Part shown: positions 57,076 to 64,000 of the stretch, in pieces
Position numbering within the stretch: the first letter of the stretch is position 1
How the letters are laid out: every line of letters begins with the position of its first letter
Assembly: GCF_016908565.1 (NCBI RefSeq)
Contig: NZ_JAFBED010000011.1
Coordinates: forward strand, 1 to 64,000
Direction of reading: 5' to 3'
DNA from: Sutcliffiella tianshenii
GTDB lineage: Bacteria; Bacillota; Bacilli; Bacillales; Bacillaceae_I
DNA: 64,000 bases
The notes under the pieces: generated by a model
Seen by the model: only the letters and a program-made list of their open reading frames with translations
What the model was told of the DNA's origin: nothing
Database searches by the model: none
Position numbers and translations under genes: made by a program

Positions 57076-58205
57076 GATGTTTGTGTCTCCTCTCGAGCCT
57101 CAATAGCCAGTTTTGCATGTTTCGATAGGTGGACCAAAATTCCTGCCGCAAAAATCGTAATCAGCAAGGAAGAACCGCCATAGCTGATAAATGGCAGTGT
57201 TATCCCTGTGATAGGTAACATCCCATTGACAGCTCCGGCATTCATGAATACTTGAATGCTGATCTGGAAAGTGATCCCGAATGCAAGAAGCTTGCCAAAT
57301 GGATCTTTGATGGCAACCCCTATGCGGACACCCCGAACTAGTACAATCAAGTACAAAATAAAGAGAAATATCACGCCGAACATACCCAATTCCTCTGAAA
57401 TGACAGCCAGGATAAAGTCTGTGTGTGCCTCAGGAAGGTAACCAAGCTTCTGTATCCCTTGAGCGAGGCCCCTTCCCCACAAACCACCTTCACCAATGGC
57501 AATATAGGAGTTGATCAATTGATAGCCATCTCCACCTGCATCGGCAAAAGGATCGACAAAAGAGGTCAATCGTTTTAGCCGGTAGGTGGCTGTAGTGGCC
57601 AATAATCCAATGACGCCTATCGCCACTGTACCTAACATGAGAATATGCTTCAATCTTGCCCCTGAACAGATCAATATTGCGCCGCAGCCTCCGATGATTG
57701 CGGTCGCTGTCCCCAAGTCGGGCTGTTGCATCAACAATACGAAGATCAGTCCCAAAACCAGAAGTGGCGGAGAAACCCCTTTTTTAAATTGATGTATGTA
57801 TGGCTGCTTCCGAGCATAAACCCTTGCGAAATAAATCAGCATCCCGAGCTTTGCAATCTCGGCTGGTTGAATGGTGAAACTTCCTACCGGGAACCAGCTT
57901 CGCGCTCCGTTTACTTCTTTTCCTATTCCAGGAATCAATACTAATAGTAAGAGGAGAATGATTACTGCAAGCATGAGTGGAGTGAATCTATCGTATACCT
58001 TATATGGAATGATGATGGCGGCGATAAAGACGGGAATTCCTACGTAGAGCCAGACCTTCTGCCGGTTAAAGAAATAACTCGCATCATCATAAGTCTCCAG
58101 GCCAAAAAGCATCCCTGCACTGTATATCATGACCAGACCATAGACACATAACAAAACAAGTGCTGTAATCAAAATCCAATCTAGCTTTTTAAAATGTGTA
58201 ATCAT
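57051..58205 (-). CDS. SEDS-family cell wall polymerase (FtsW/RodA/SpoVE), first of two
   Basis: A 384-residue SEDS protein with the same motifs: MIYSAGMLFG, ARSWFPVGSFTIQPAEIAKLG, QQPDLGTATAI and ITLPFISYGGSSLLI near the end. AAAGGAG precedes ATG 58205; a longer frame to 58304 includes the promoter region and is not used. Directly followed by the overlapping second SEDS gene. A tandem pair of SEDS genes is not the B. subtilis arrangement. Confidence 0.9.
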   Translation of the reverse strand: MITHFKKLDWILITALVLLCVYGLVMIYSAGMLFGLETYDDASYFFNRQKVWLYVGIPVFIAAIIIPYKVYDRFTPLMLAVIILLLLLVLIPGIGKEVNGARSWFPVGSFTIQPAEIAKLGMLIYFARVYARKQPYIHQFKKGVSPPLLVLGLIFVLLMQQPDLGTATAIIGGCGAILICSGARLKHILMLGTVAIGVIGLLATTATYRLKRLTSFVDPFADAGGDGYQLINSYIAIGEGGLWGRGLAQGIQKLGYLPEAHTDFILAVISEELGMFGVIFLFILYLIVLVRGVRIGVAIKDPFGKLLAFGITFQISIQVFMNAGAVNGMLPITGITLPFISYGGSSLLITIFAAGILVHLSKHAKLAIEAREETQTSWGQKITS

Positions 58206-58301
58206 TATATAAACTCCTTTAAAACAAAAGAATCTCCCAAAATAATTATACAATACAAGAGGGTATGATGATATGAAAAGTATATTACAATTACATACAG
58301 C

Positions 58302-58335
58302 CAAACAAAAAGAAGCTATGAATCTCTAGCTTCTT
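58302..58335 (-). terminator. terminator of the ECF-ABC operon
   Basis: On the minus strand AAGAAGCTA pairs with TAGCTTCTT, followed by a T run. It ends just after the last gene of the operon. Confidence 0.88.
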
Positions 58336-59195
58336 TGATGGATTGATTGTTTTCGTATGAAGAATGCATCCTCCATGGTGGGAGGGGTATTTACAAAACC
58401 TGGGGCGGGCTTTTGTTGTGCTGCGCATTTTACAAGCAGGCCTTTGGGAAGGCGACCGGCATATACGATAAGATGCCTTTTTGAAAAGTCATCATAGTCC
58501 TCGTCTTGCAGTTCCCCCTTCCAAACACTTGAAGGGAGGTTCGCTTTCCACATGGCCTTACTTCCTGAAAATAGGAATGCACCGCGATTCATCCATAGTA
58601 CGGAATGGCAAATTTCCTCCCATTCATTCAGTTCATGTGTGGCCACGACAATGACACATTGTGAAGAAAGAGTAGTTAAATAGTTCAACAGACATTTGCG
58701 TTCATGAATATCCAAAAAGTTTAATGGTTCATCCAAAAATATATACCGGGGCCTTCCGATGAAAGCCTGGGCAAGTGCCAATCTTTGCTGCATACCCTGG
58801 GAAAGTCTTTTGATCTTTTTCTTGGCCACATCCTCCAGATGGAAAACCCGAAGCAATTCTTTTGTTTGCTGCAAGGCAAAAGACTTCCCGATTCCCTTGA
58901 GCTGAGACATATACAGCATCAATTTATAGGGGGTATAGTCTTGATATAGTTCTATGCCGGTTGGGACAAATCCGATTTTGCTGCGCACTTGTACAAGATT
59001 GTGGTCCATTGTATCACCGTCGTATTGAATGGCCCCCTTAGGAGCGGTGAAGGCCGTCGCCAACAGATGAAGCAGTGTCGATTTTCCGGAACCATTGTTA
59101 CCTACAAGTATGTTTATCCCATTATTCATTGTAAGGTCATCAATGGACAATGAAAAATTTTTGTAGCTCCAATTCAGGTCTTTTATCGTAATCAT
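58326..59195 (-). CDS. ABC transporter ATP-binding protein
   Basis: A 289-residue ABC ATPase. Walker A GNNGSGKST (32-40), signature LSQGMQQRL, Walker B YIFLDEP and H-loop VVATHEL are intact. The ATG follows the preceding gene's stop by 13 bp with only a weak ribosome site. The final 80 residues are an extra domain seen in exporters of the bacitracin or lantibiotic-immunity type. It is the last gene of the operon, next to a six-helix membrane protein that probably forms its membrane part. Confidence 0.9.
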   Translation of the reverse strand: MITIKDLNWSYKNFSLSIDDLTMNNGINILVGNNGSGKSTLLHLLATAFTAPKGAIQYDGDTMDHNLVQVRSKIGFVPTGIELYQDYTPYKLMLYMSQLKGIGKSFALQQTKELLRVFHLEDVAKKKIKRLSQGMQQRLALAQAFIGRPRYIFLDEPLNFLDIHERKCLLNYLTTLSSQCVIVVATHELNEWEEICHSVLWMNRGAFLFSGSKAMWKANLPSSVWKGELQDEDYDDFSKRHLIVYAGRLPKGLLVKCAAQQKPAPGFVNTPPTMEDAFFIRKQSIHQRS

Positions 59196-59208
59196 AAGGA
59201 TGACCCCG

Positions 59209-60021
59209 TTATTGTTCCATGGATTGAAGTACCAGACTTCTTCTGAATGCATGGAAGAGGAGTAAAATTCCCAGAATGACCATTGCTCCTTGAATACTTG
59301 CAATCTGGCTGGATGAGATACTCAGTCGATAGGACATATCCCTGACCATGATGGTACCGATGAATATGGCGATCCATGATACCAATCCCATCCCAAACCC
59401 TATTTTCACACCTTTGTTCATCATGCAGTAGGCAAACACACCGAATATGAATATGGCTGGTGCAATCCAATGCAATAAGAACGGCAGCAGATAGAACTGC
59501 GACATGACAAAGCTAAGATAGATCGAACTGACCAGGCCAAAAAGAAGGTTCATGGCAAATATGATGATCATCCTGCTCAATAGAAGCAAAGCAGGAGGGA
59601 ATGGCGTAATCCCTTCAATGGTGCGCATCTGCTTGTTCCAGGTCTGATAGGTATAAAATACTCCTACCAGCATGGAAAGGGGGATGGCAAACATATAGAA
59701 AACAGGTGCACTTGAAACATCGACACTGGAAGTATAAAGGGTGAGCATGATGAAAATGATGGTGCTGGCCACCCAGAAATGCCATTGATAAAAGGATACC
59801 TGTGCCTTCAGTTGGGAAATGAGCGAAGGTGCCTTTGCTTCGTATTGAAACTCTTCCAAGTCTTCATTGGAAATCTGATTAAAAGCAGGCTGCAGGGCTG
59901 CAAGCAAGGCTTTTGTATCCTGACTTGTCGGCGTTTTTACAATATATGAAGAAAACATATCCTTCATTTCATCTTCTAGTTGATATAGCTCTTGGTCGTT
60001 CTGATGCTGATGTTCCTTCAT
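59209..60021 (-). CDS. membrane protein coupled to ECF sigma factor
   Basis: A 270-residue protein. A cytosolic N-terminal region of about 85 residues (DQELYQLEDEMKDMFSSYIV near the start) is followed by six transmembrane helices. It starts 53 bp inside the sigma factor gene. That coupling and layout fit either an anti-sigma factor with an unusually large membrane part, or the permease for the adjoining ABC ATPase, or both in one chain. I recognise no named family. Confidence 0.72.
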   Translation of the reverse strand: MKEHQHQNDQELYQLEDEMKDMFSSYIVKTPTSQDTKALLAALQPAFNQISNEDLEEFQYEAKAPSLISQLKAQVSFYQWHFWVASTIIFIMLTLYTSSVDVSSAPVFYMFAIPLSMLVGVFYTYQTWNKQMRTIEGITPFPPALLLLSRMIIIFAMNLLFGLVSSIYLSFVMSQFYLLPFLLHWIAPAIFIFGVFAYCMMNKGVKIGFGMGLVSWIAIFIGTIMVRDMSYRLSISSSQIASIQGAMVILGILLLFHAFRRSLVLQSMEQ

Positions 60022-60580
60022 TACTCTCCGCCTCCTTTTCCATTTCTTTGGATAATACCCCTTTTAATTTCTTTAAAGCATGGAACAGGTTGGACTTGAC
60101 TGTTCCCAATGGAATATCCAATATCTCTGCAATTTCCTTCAATTTCAAATCCTGATAAAAGCGCAATATGACAATCTGCTGTTGTGCTTGGGATAAAGTG
60201 CCAAGGGACGACAATACTTCTTTGCGGGTTTCCTGCCGTTCATATATCTCCGTGACAGACGCTTTATGGTCAATGGAGATCGGCATTTCATCTTTAGCGG
60301 TTCCTTCCGTCCGATATTGGGCGCTTCGCCAAAAATCCCTGCATAGGTTGGATGCAACCCGATATAGCCAAGCCTTCGGATAGGTTGGGATACTCTTTAT
60401 CTGCAACTGTTTAATCAGTCGGATAAATGTTTCCTGCACAATATCTTCTGCTTTTTTTGAATCCTTCAATAGTCTCTCCACATACTGGTGAATCGCTGCA
60501 TGGTATCGATGGACAAAGGCTTCAAAAGCTGCCTGATTTCCTTCAGCCATCTGTTCGAGCAGCTGTTCATCACTGATCAC
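59969..60580 (-). CDS. ECF-type RNA polymerase sigma factor
   Basis: A 203-residue sigma-70 family protein with region 2 (EAFVHRYHAAIHQYVERLL, then KAEDIVQETFIRL and WLYRVASNLCRDFWR) and region 4 (LSQAQQQIVILRFYQDLKL, KEIAEILDIPLGTVKSNLFHAL). No region 1.1 or 3 is present, so it is of ECF type, similar to SigY- or YlaC-like factors. It lies 36 bp downstream of the permease gene and overlaps the next gene by 53 bp, consistent with controlled co-translation. Confidence 0.93.
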   Translation of the reverse strand: MISDEQLLEQMAEGNQAAFEAFVHRYHAAIHQYVERLLKDSKKAEDIVQETFIRLIKQLQIKSIPTYPKAWLYRVASNLCRDFWRSAQYRTEGTAKDEMPISIDHKASVTEIYERQETRKEVLSSLGTLSQAQQQIVILRFYQDLKLKEIAEILDIPLGTVKSNLFHALKKLKGVLSKEMEKEAESNEGTSASERPRAISTRR

Positions 60581-60616
60581 AGTGCATCCCTCCTTTTAGT
60601 AAAATCTTTTCTCTTT

Positions 60617-62872
60617 TTATTCATTCATGAATGTATTCCATTTAATCTTCCAGTCGTAATATTTGTAACCTGGAGTGGGGCTTCCTTTAATGTCCTCATA
60701 AACTTCACGAAGAAATTGCTTCATTTCAGCTTTGTTTCCATTTTCCCATTCCTTTGCCACCAGGTATACTATTTCCTCCTCTGGAGCAAGATCTTCCTGT
60801 GAGAGCCTATTATTCAACTTTTCGAGCGTATTGTTGCCTTCTTCATATTCAAGGTAACCCAGTGAAGCCAGATTCCAATAATTAGTTCCGTTAAAAAGCC
60901 GGAAATCATCCCAGTCGAATTGGTAATGCTCCTTGAAAGCTACGAACAGATAGGCTTGAATCATTCCATGGTAGATTGTGAAATCGTTCGAAGTTGAGTA
61001 AGGACTTTGAGGATAGAACTCAAAAAGTAAGTCAGTAATGAATTGTGCCTTCACATCAAGGAATAGATAGTCATAGTCTGATTCATAGTCGGGTCCGTAT
61101 GACAGAACGTATTGCCTGCTTCTCTCATCCACAAAAAAAGCATCATCAATTATATTGGTGTAGTAATTTTCAGAACCGGTATATTCCAAAGACGGTAAAT
61201 ACACAAATTTTTCTTTAAAGCTATTGCTGATGGTAAGCCAACTGTTCAAATAGGGAAGGACTCCTTCTAGTTCATCCAATTCATCTTCAATCTGTTTGAT
61301 ATGTTTTTCCATGCTGATAATATCCGTCCCAAAAGACAATTCCTTCTCAGCCAAGCCTGCCTGTGAAAAAAGGGTGAGCCCTGGAGTGGTATTGCTTATA
61401 ATCATAATAGAGCCATCAGGCTGTCTGGCACTTTCCTCAAAAGTGCCGAAAATAGGTTGTTCAAAACCCCTCAAATTGACGGAAAAATTGGTCTGGGGTA
61501 TATTCTGGCTTAATTGTGCGGAACGGTGATAGTAGTTGGTGAAAAGATTTTCAACCGATCCATTCACGTATTTCTCATATACAGGGAATTCCCCAATAAT
61601 CGGATACCAGGCGATATATGACGGAAGAAACATATTGTCATCCTGCAGGAAAGCATAGTTTTTCTCATCTGAATAGGAGTAGCCCCATTCATTCAATGTT
61701 CCCTGATAGGTGACCGACAAGGTATTGGATGGGGAGTTTTCCAGATTTTCAATAGTAACGCTACTATTCTCCCTTTGATAATCAAGTTCTTTACCGTTCC
61801 ACTTGATGAACTCTATCTCAAAGGTTGGATAAAGGGTAAAGGTTAGATGATTCTCTTTGAGACTGTCTATTATTATTTCAGAACCGACACGTATGGCAGA
61901 GTCCCCGATGCGTTCCACATCCAAACTATAGTTCTCCGTTTTCAAAAAGGAAGTAAAGTCTATGTTTGATTCCTCAAAATGCTCTTGGTGCACTGCATAT
62001 TGGAAAAGCTTTTCGGATTTTTTTACCTTCTCTGTCCATAAATTTGTATAAGGAGCAGCAGAAGCAATGGTCACTCCTAAAATAAGGAAAACACTGATGG
62101 CTGCACTTCTTTTTTTGGAGGAAAGACGGTTCGTTCCCGCTCTCCATACTGTCAGGCTCAAAAGCAGCAAGCTGAAAAAGAAGACAAACACGCGGGAACG
62201 CAATGCTTCCTTCTGTGCCATGTCAAATGCCCAGCCCTCCGAAAGATATTGGGCAAGGAAAAATTGACTCAGGTGAAAGGTTTTTAAATAGTAGAGGTGA
62301 TATCTTTGAATGATAAAACCTTCCATGAAAAATGTCCCGAACATCCAGGCACAGAATGTAATGATATATACAATGCGATTTGGGATCATCGCAGCCAAAA
62401 ACATCCCCAATGCAATCGATACCAAGTAGGATACTTGACTTTGAAGTGCGAGCACCGACCCGTGATTCACGAGGAAATCCAGCTGCTCCCCCTGAACCAT
62501 TCCAATAACGGTAAACGACACTAGGAAAATAATCGTATAGATCAGGCTATAAAGGTTGATGGCACTGAATTTTGCAAGTATGATCCCCCGATAGGAGGTG
62601 GGCAGGGAATTCGTCCAGTCCAGCATCACGGTCTGCTTTTCCCTTCTGATGCTGAGTACACTTGCAAGAAACATAACCCCTAAAGAAACCGTGTGGCCCA
62701 CAGCAAGGAATTCATTCGTGCGCTGTAAGATGGGTTGTGCCGCCTGATATGGTCCCTGAAAGGTAAACCAGATATAAATAGAAACAAGATAAAGTAGTGG
62801 AGCGATGAGAAATAGCCAATTCTTGAAAATGAAGGTAAGCTCCAATTGAAGTTGTCGAATATAGGTGATCAT
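60617..62872 (-). CDS. ABC permease fused to an M1-peptidase-like extracellular region
   Basis: A 751-residue membrane protein. About six or seven helices occupy residues 15-275, with a loop SIRREKQTVMLDWTNSLPTSY typical of ABC-2-type permeases. A large soluble region of about 470 residues follows. It includes LPSYIAWYPIIG, reminiscent of the WYP motif in M1-aminopeptidase/ABC permease fusions, but no HExxH was found. It is thus probably a non-catalytic sensor or binding domain. It overlaps the upstream ATPase gene by 4 bp. Confidence 0.78.
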   Translation of the reverse strand: MITYIRQLQLELTFIFKNWLFLIAPLLYLVSIYIWFTFQGPYQAAQPILQRTNEFLAVGHTVSLGVMFLASVLSIRREKQTVMLDWTNSLPTSYRGIILAKFSAINLYSLIYTIIFLVSFTVIGMVQGEQLDFLVNHGSVLALQSQVSYLVSIALGMFLAAMIPNRIVYIITFCAWMFGTFFMEGFIIQRYHLYYLKTFHLSQFFLAQYLSEGWAFDMAQKEALRSRVFVFFFSLLLLSLTVWRAGTNRLSSKKRSAAISVFLILGVTIASAAPYTNLWTEKVKKSEKLFQYAVHQEHFEESNIDFTSFLKTENYSLDVERIGDSAIRVGSEIIIDSLKENHLTFTLYPTFEIEFIKWNGKELDYQRENSSVTIENLENSPSNTLSVTYQGTLNEWGYSYSDEKNYAFLQDDNMFLPSYIAWYPIIGEFPVYEKYVNGSVENLFTNYYHRSAQLSQNIPQTNFSVNLRGFEQPIFGTFEESARQPDGSIMIISNTTPGLTLFSQAGLAEKELSFGTDIISMEKHIKQIEDELDELEGVLPYLNSWLTISNSFKEKFVYLPSLEYTGSENYYTNIIDDAFFVDERSRQYVLSYGPDYESDYDYLFLDVKAQFITDLLFEFYPQSPYSTSNDFTIYHGMIQAYLFVAFKEHYQFDWDDFRLFNGTNYWNLASLGYLEYEEGNNTLEKLNNRLSQEDLAPEEEIVYLVAKEWENGNKAEMKQFLREVYEDIKGSPTPGYKYYDWKIKWNTFMNE

Positions 62873-63738
62873 GATCTTCCCCCCACTATCGAAAGATATC
62901 CCTCTTCTAAAGTAGGTTGGGTAAGAATGGCCCCTGAATAGGGCTTTTCATCATTCAATATCCGTACTTTTATGAAGCTTCCATACTGCTGCTTGATGGA
63001 ATAGATCAAGCTCTCATTTTTAAGATGGACCAATTCATTCTTATGGACTTCCATTTCCCAGATCCTTCCATGGGCTTGTGCCAATAAATCATCCACGGTC
63101 CCATCCAGGACAACCCTTCCTTTATCCAATACTGCAATCTCATAGCAGCTGCTTTCAATATCGGTCACAACATGTGTGGATAGAATAATGGCTTTATCTT
63201 TCCCTTCCACGGATAAGAGATTTCTGAAGCGCAGCCTTTCTTCCGGATCAAGCCCTACGGTAGGCTCATCGAGTATGACGACTGAAGGGTTGCCGATAAA
63301 AGCTTGTGCAATCCCTAGCCGCTGCTTCATCCCATGGGATAAAGCCTTTACTTTTTCATTGGCTTTTTCCTGTAAATTCACTTTTTCAAGCAGCTCTAGT
63401 ATGGTCGTTTTACGGCGTGATTTACTTCGGATACCTTTCATCACCGCAACATAATCCAATATCTCCATAGGTGTCAATTGGGGATAAACATGAAAATGCT
63501 GAGGAAGATAACCGATCATGGGACGTACCTTCTCCGGATGCCTTGTAAGGGAAATGGAGTTCATCCATATATCGCCGCCAGTGGGCTTAAGGAGCGTTGC
63601 CAGTATTCTCATCAATGACGTTTTTCCGGCCCCATTTGGTCCCAGAAGTCCAAATATGCCATTTGTTATGCTTAAATCAATCGAATCAAGTGCTACAGAT
63701 TCTTTATAATGTTTTGATAGATTTTTAATTTGTAACAT
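62869..63738 (-). CDS. ABC transporter ATP-binding protein (first gene of ECF-ABC operon)
   Basis: A 289-residue ABC ATPase of the ABC-2 exporter group. Walker A GPNGAGKT (33-40), signature LSHGMKQRLG, Walker B VVILDEPTVGLDP, and STHVVTD (H-loop). The extra C-terminal region is about 80 residues. ATG 63738 follows AGGAT; upstream frame to 63855 runs through the promoter. It overlaps the permease gene by 4 bp (ATGA), so they pair as one transporter. Confidence 0.92.
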   Translation of the reverse strand: MLQIKNLSKHYKESVALDSIDLSITNGIFGLLGPNGAGKTSLMRILATLLKPTGGDIWMNSISLTRHPEKVRPMIGYLPQHFHVYPQLTPMEILDYVAVMKGIRSKSRRKTTILELLEKVNLQEKANEKVKALSHGMKQRLGIAQAFIGNPSVVILDEPTVGLDPEERLRFRNLLSVEGKDKAIILSTHVVTDIESSCYEIAVLDKGRVVLDGTVDDLLAQAHGRIWEMEVHKNELVHLKNESLIYSIKQQYGSFIKVRILNDEKPYSGAILTQPTLEEGYLSIVGGRS

Positions 63739-63780
63739 GGGTGATCCTACTTTCTTATAGAAAACATTTATGCCTTCCAT

Positions 63781-63812
63781 CATTATAACGAAATGGAAGG
63801 GAAAAGGGTTTA
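63781..63812 (-). promoter_or_regulatory. possible ECF-type promoter of the operon
   Basis: On the minus strand TAAACC and CGTTAT are separated by 16 bp, 45 bp before the first gene. This resembles the AAC...CGT pattern of ECF promoters and could allow the encoded sigma factor to drive its own operon. A TATAAT overlaps the second element, so an ordinary promoter is equally possible. Confidence 0.35.
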
Positions 63813-63868
63813 GGTTAAAGGATAAAAAAGATTCGGTTGAAAAGTTTTTCCGCAATTCTAAAAAAGTG

Positions 63869-63897
63869 ATTGACTAAGGATGTTGTGTATCATATAC
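63869..63897 (+). promoter_or_regulatory. sigma-A promoter of the LacI-family gene
   Basis: TTGACT (63869-63874), 17-bp spacer, TATACT (63892-63897). The start codon is 41 bp downstream. Confidence 0.8.
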
Positions 63898-63904
63898 TAG
63901 GTTT

Positions 63905-63918
63905 CGAAAGCGCTTTCG
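63905..63918. promoter_or_regulatory. palindromic LacI/CcpA-type operator
   Basis: CGAAAGCGCTTTCG is a perfect 14-bp palindrome with central CG, centred about 14 bp downstream of the -10. It fits LacI-family operators and the cre pattern, and lies where binding would block transcription. Confidence 0.75.
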
Positions 63919-63938
63919 TTTCGAGTGAGGGAGAAAAT

Positions 63939-64000
63939 ATGACAACAATTTATGACATTGCTGAAAAAACAGGGTTTTCTATCACTACGGTTTCAAAGGT
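63939..64000 (+). CDS. LacI-family transcriptional regulator, 5' part only
   Basis: The first 20 codons of a regulator, cut by the window end. TTIYDIAEKTGFSITTVSKV is the N-terminal helix-turn-helix of the LacI family, with the recognition-helix start SITTVSKV. AGGGAG precedes the ATG. Regulated gene and ligand cannot be read from this piece. A CG-centred palindrome sits just upstream, suggesting autoregulation. Confidence 0.88.
   Translation, partial: MTTIYDIAEKTGFSITTVSK

Noticed and set aside
58274-58330. 18-residue leader peptide (MKSILQLH...) on the plus strand
   Set aside because: It lies in the terminator of the opposite-strand operon with no gene downstream on its strand.

Overview
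The window comes from a low-GC Gram-positive, spore-forming member of the Bacillaceae. The gene order follows the Bacillus subtilis yur-yun-yut-yum-yui segments (suf operon, yunC/D/F, lytH, lipA, yutC-H, hom-thrCB, yutI/J/K/M, dapF, yumB/C, yuiA-G), and several genes are spore-specific (LytH, the YutC lipoprotein, YutH). Start codons, strong GGAGG-type ribosome sites and T-rich intrinsic terminators all fit this group. No rRNA, tRNA, CRISPR array, phage or transposase gene was seen.

Layout. 1-1000: a 51-bp tandem array and mostly non-coding sequence. 1.0-6.3 kb: sufCDSUB iron-sulfur assembly operon. 6.3-11.2 kb: yunF, yunD, yunC, an HD-GYP protein and a phased repeat array. 11.2-15.2 kb: a lysine riboswitch with an NhaC-type lysine transporter, then an NSS transporter with its 37-residue MetS-like subunit. 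15.2-24.2 kb: lytH, lipA, yutC, yutD, an EAL protein, yutE-H and paired interspersed repeats. 24.3-31.1 kb: a 2-hydroxyacid dehydrogenase, a 53-bp hairpin array, a DUF2207 membrane protein and hom-thrC-thrB. 31.1-41.0 kb: Nfu and A-type Fe-S carriers, two NADH dehydrogenase-like flavoproteins (one behind a Rex box), ferredoxin-NADP reductase, a nucleoside transporter behind a cre site, and dapF. 41-49 kb: yuiA-yuiG genes including leucyl aminopeptidase and BioY with a BirA operator. 49.7-54.5 kb: an 11-gene gas vesicle cluster lying between two direct copies of an interspersed repeat. 55-58.2 kb: an SDR enzyme and two tandem SEDS genes. 58.3-63.7 kb: an operon with an ECF sigma factor, two ABC ATPases and two membrane proteins, one resembling a permease/M1-peptidase fusion without the zinc motif. 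The window ends inside a LacI-family regulator with its own palindromic operator.

How the genes work together. Iron-sulfur biogenesis (SufCDSUB, Nfu, IscA-like) feeds lipoyl synthase in the same window. Threonine, lysine and diaminopimelate functions (hom-thrCB, the lysine riboswitch, dapF) make up an aspartate-family set. Redox genes (yutJ, yumB, yumC) show NADH-responsive control. The gas vesicle cluster and the ECF-ABC operon are the clearest accessory islands. Gene names rest on recognised motifs and synteny read by eye; no database search was run.
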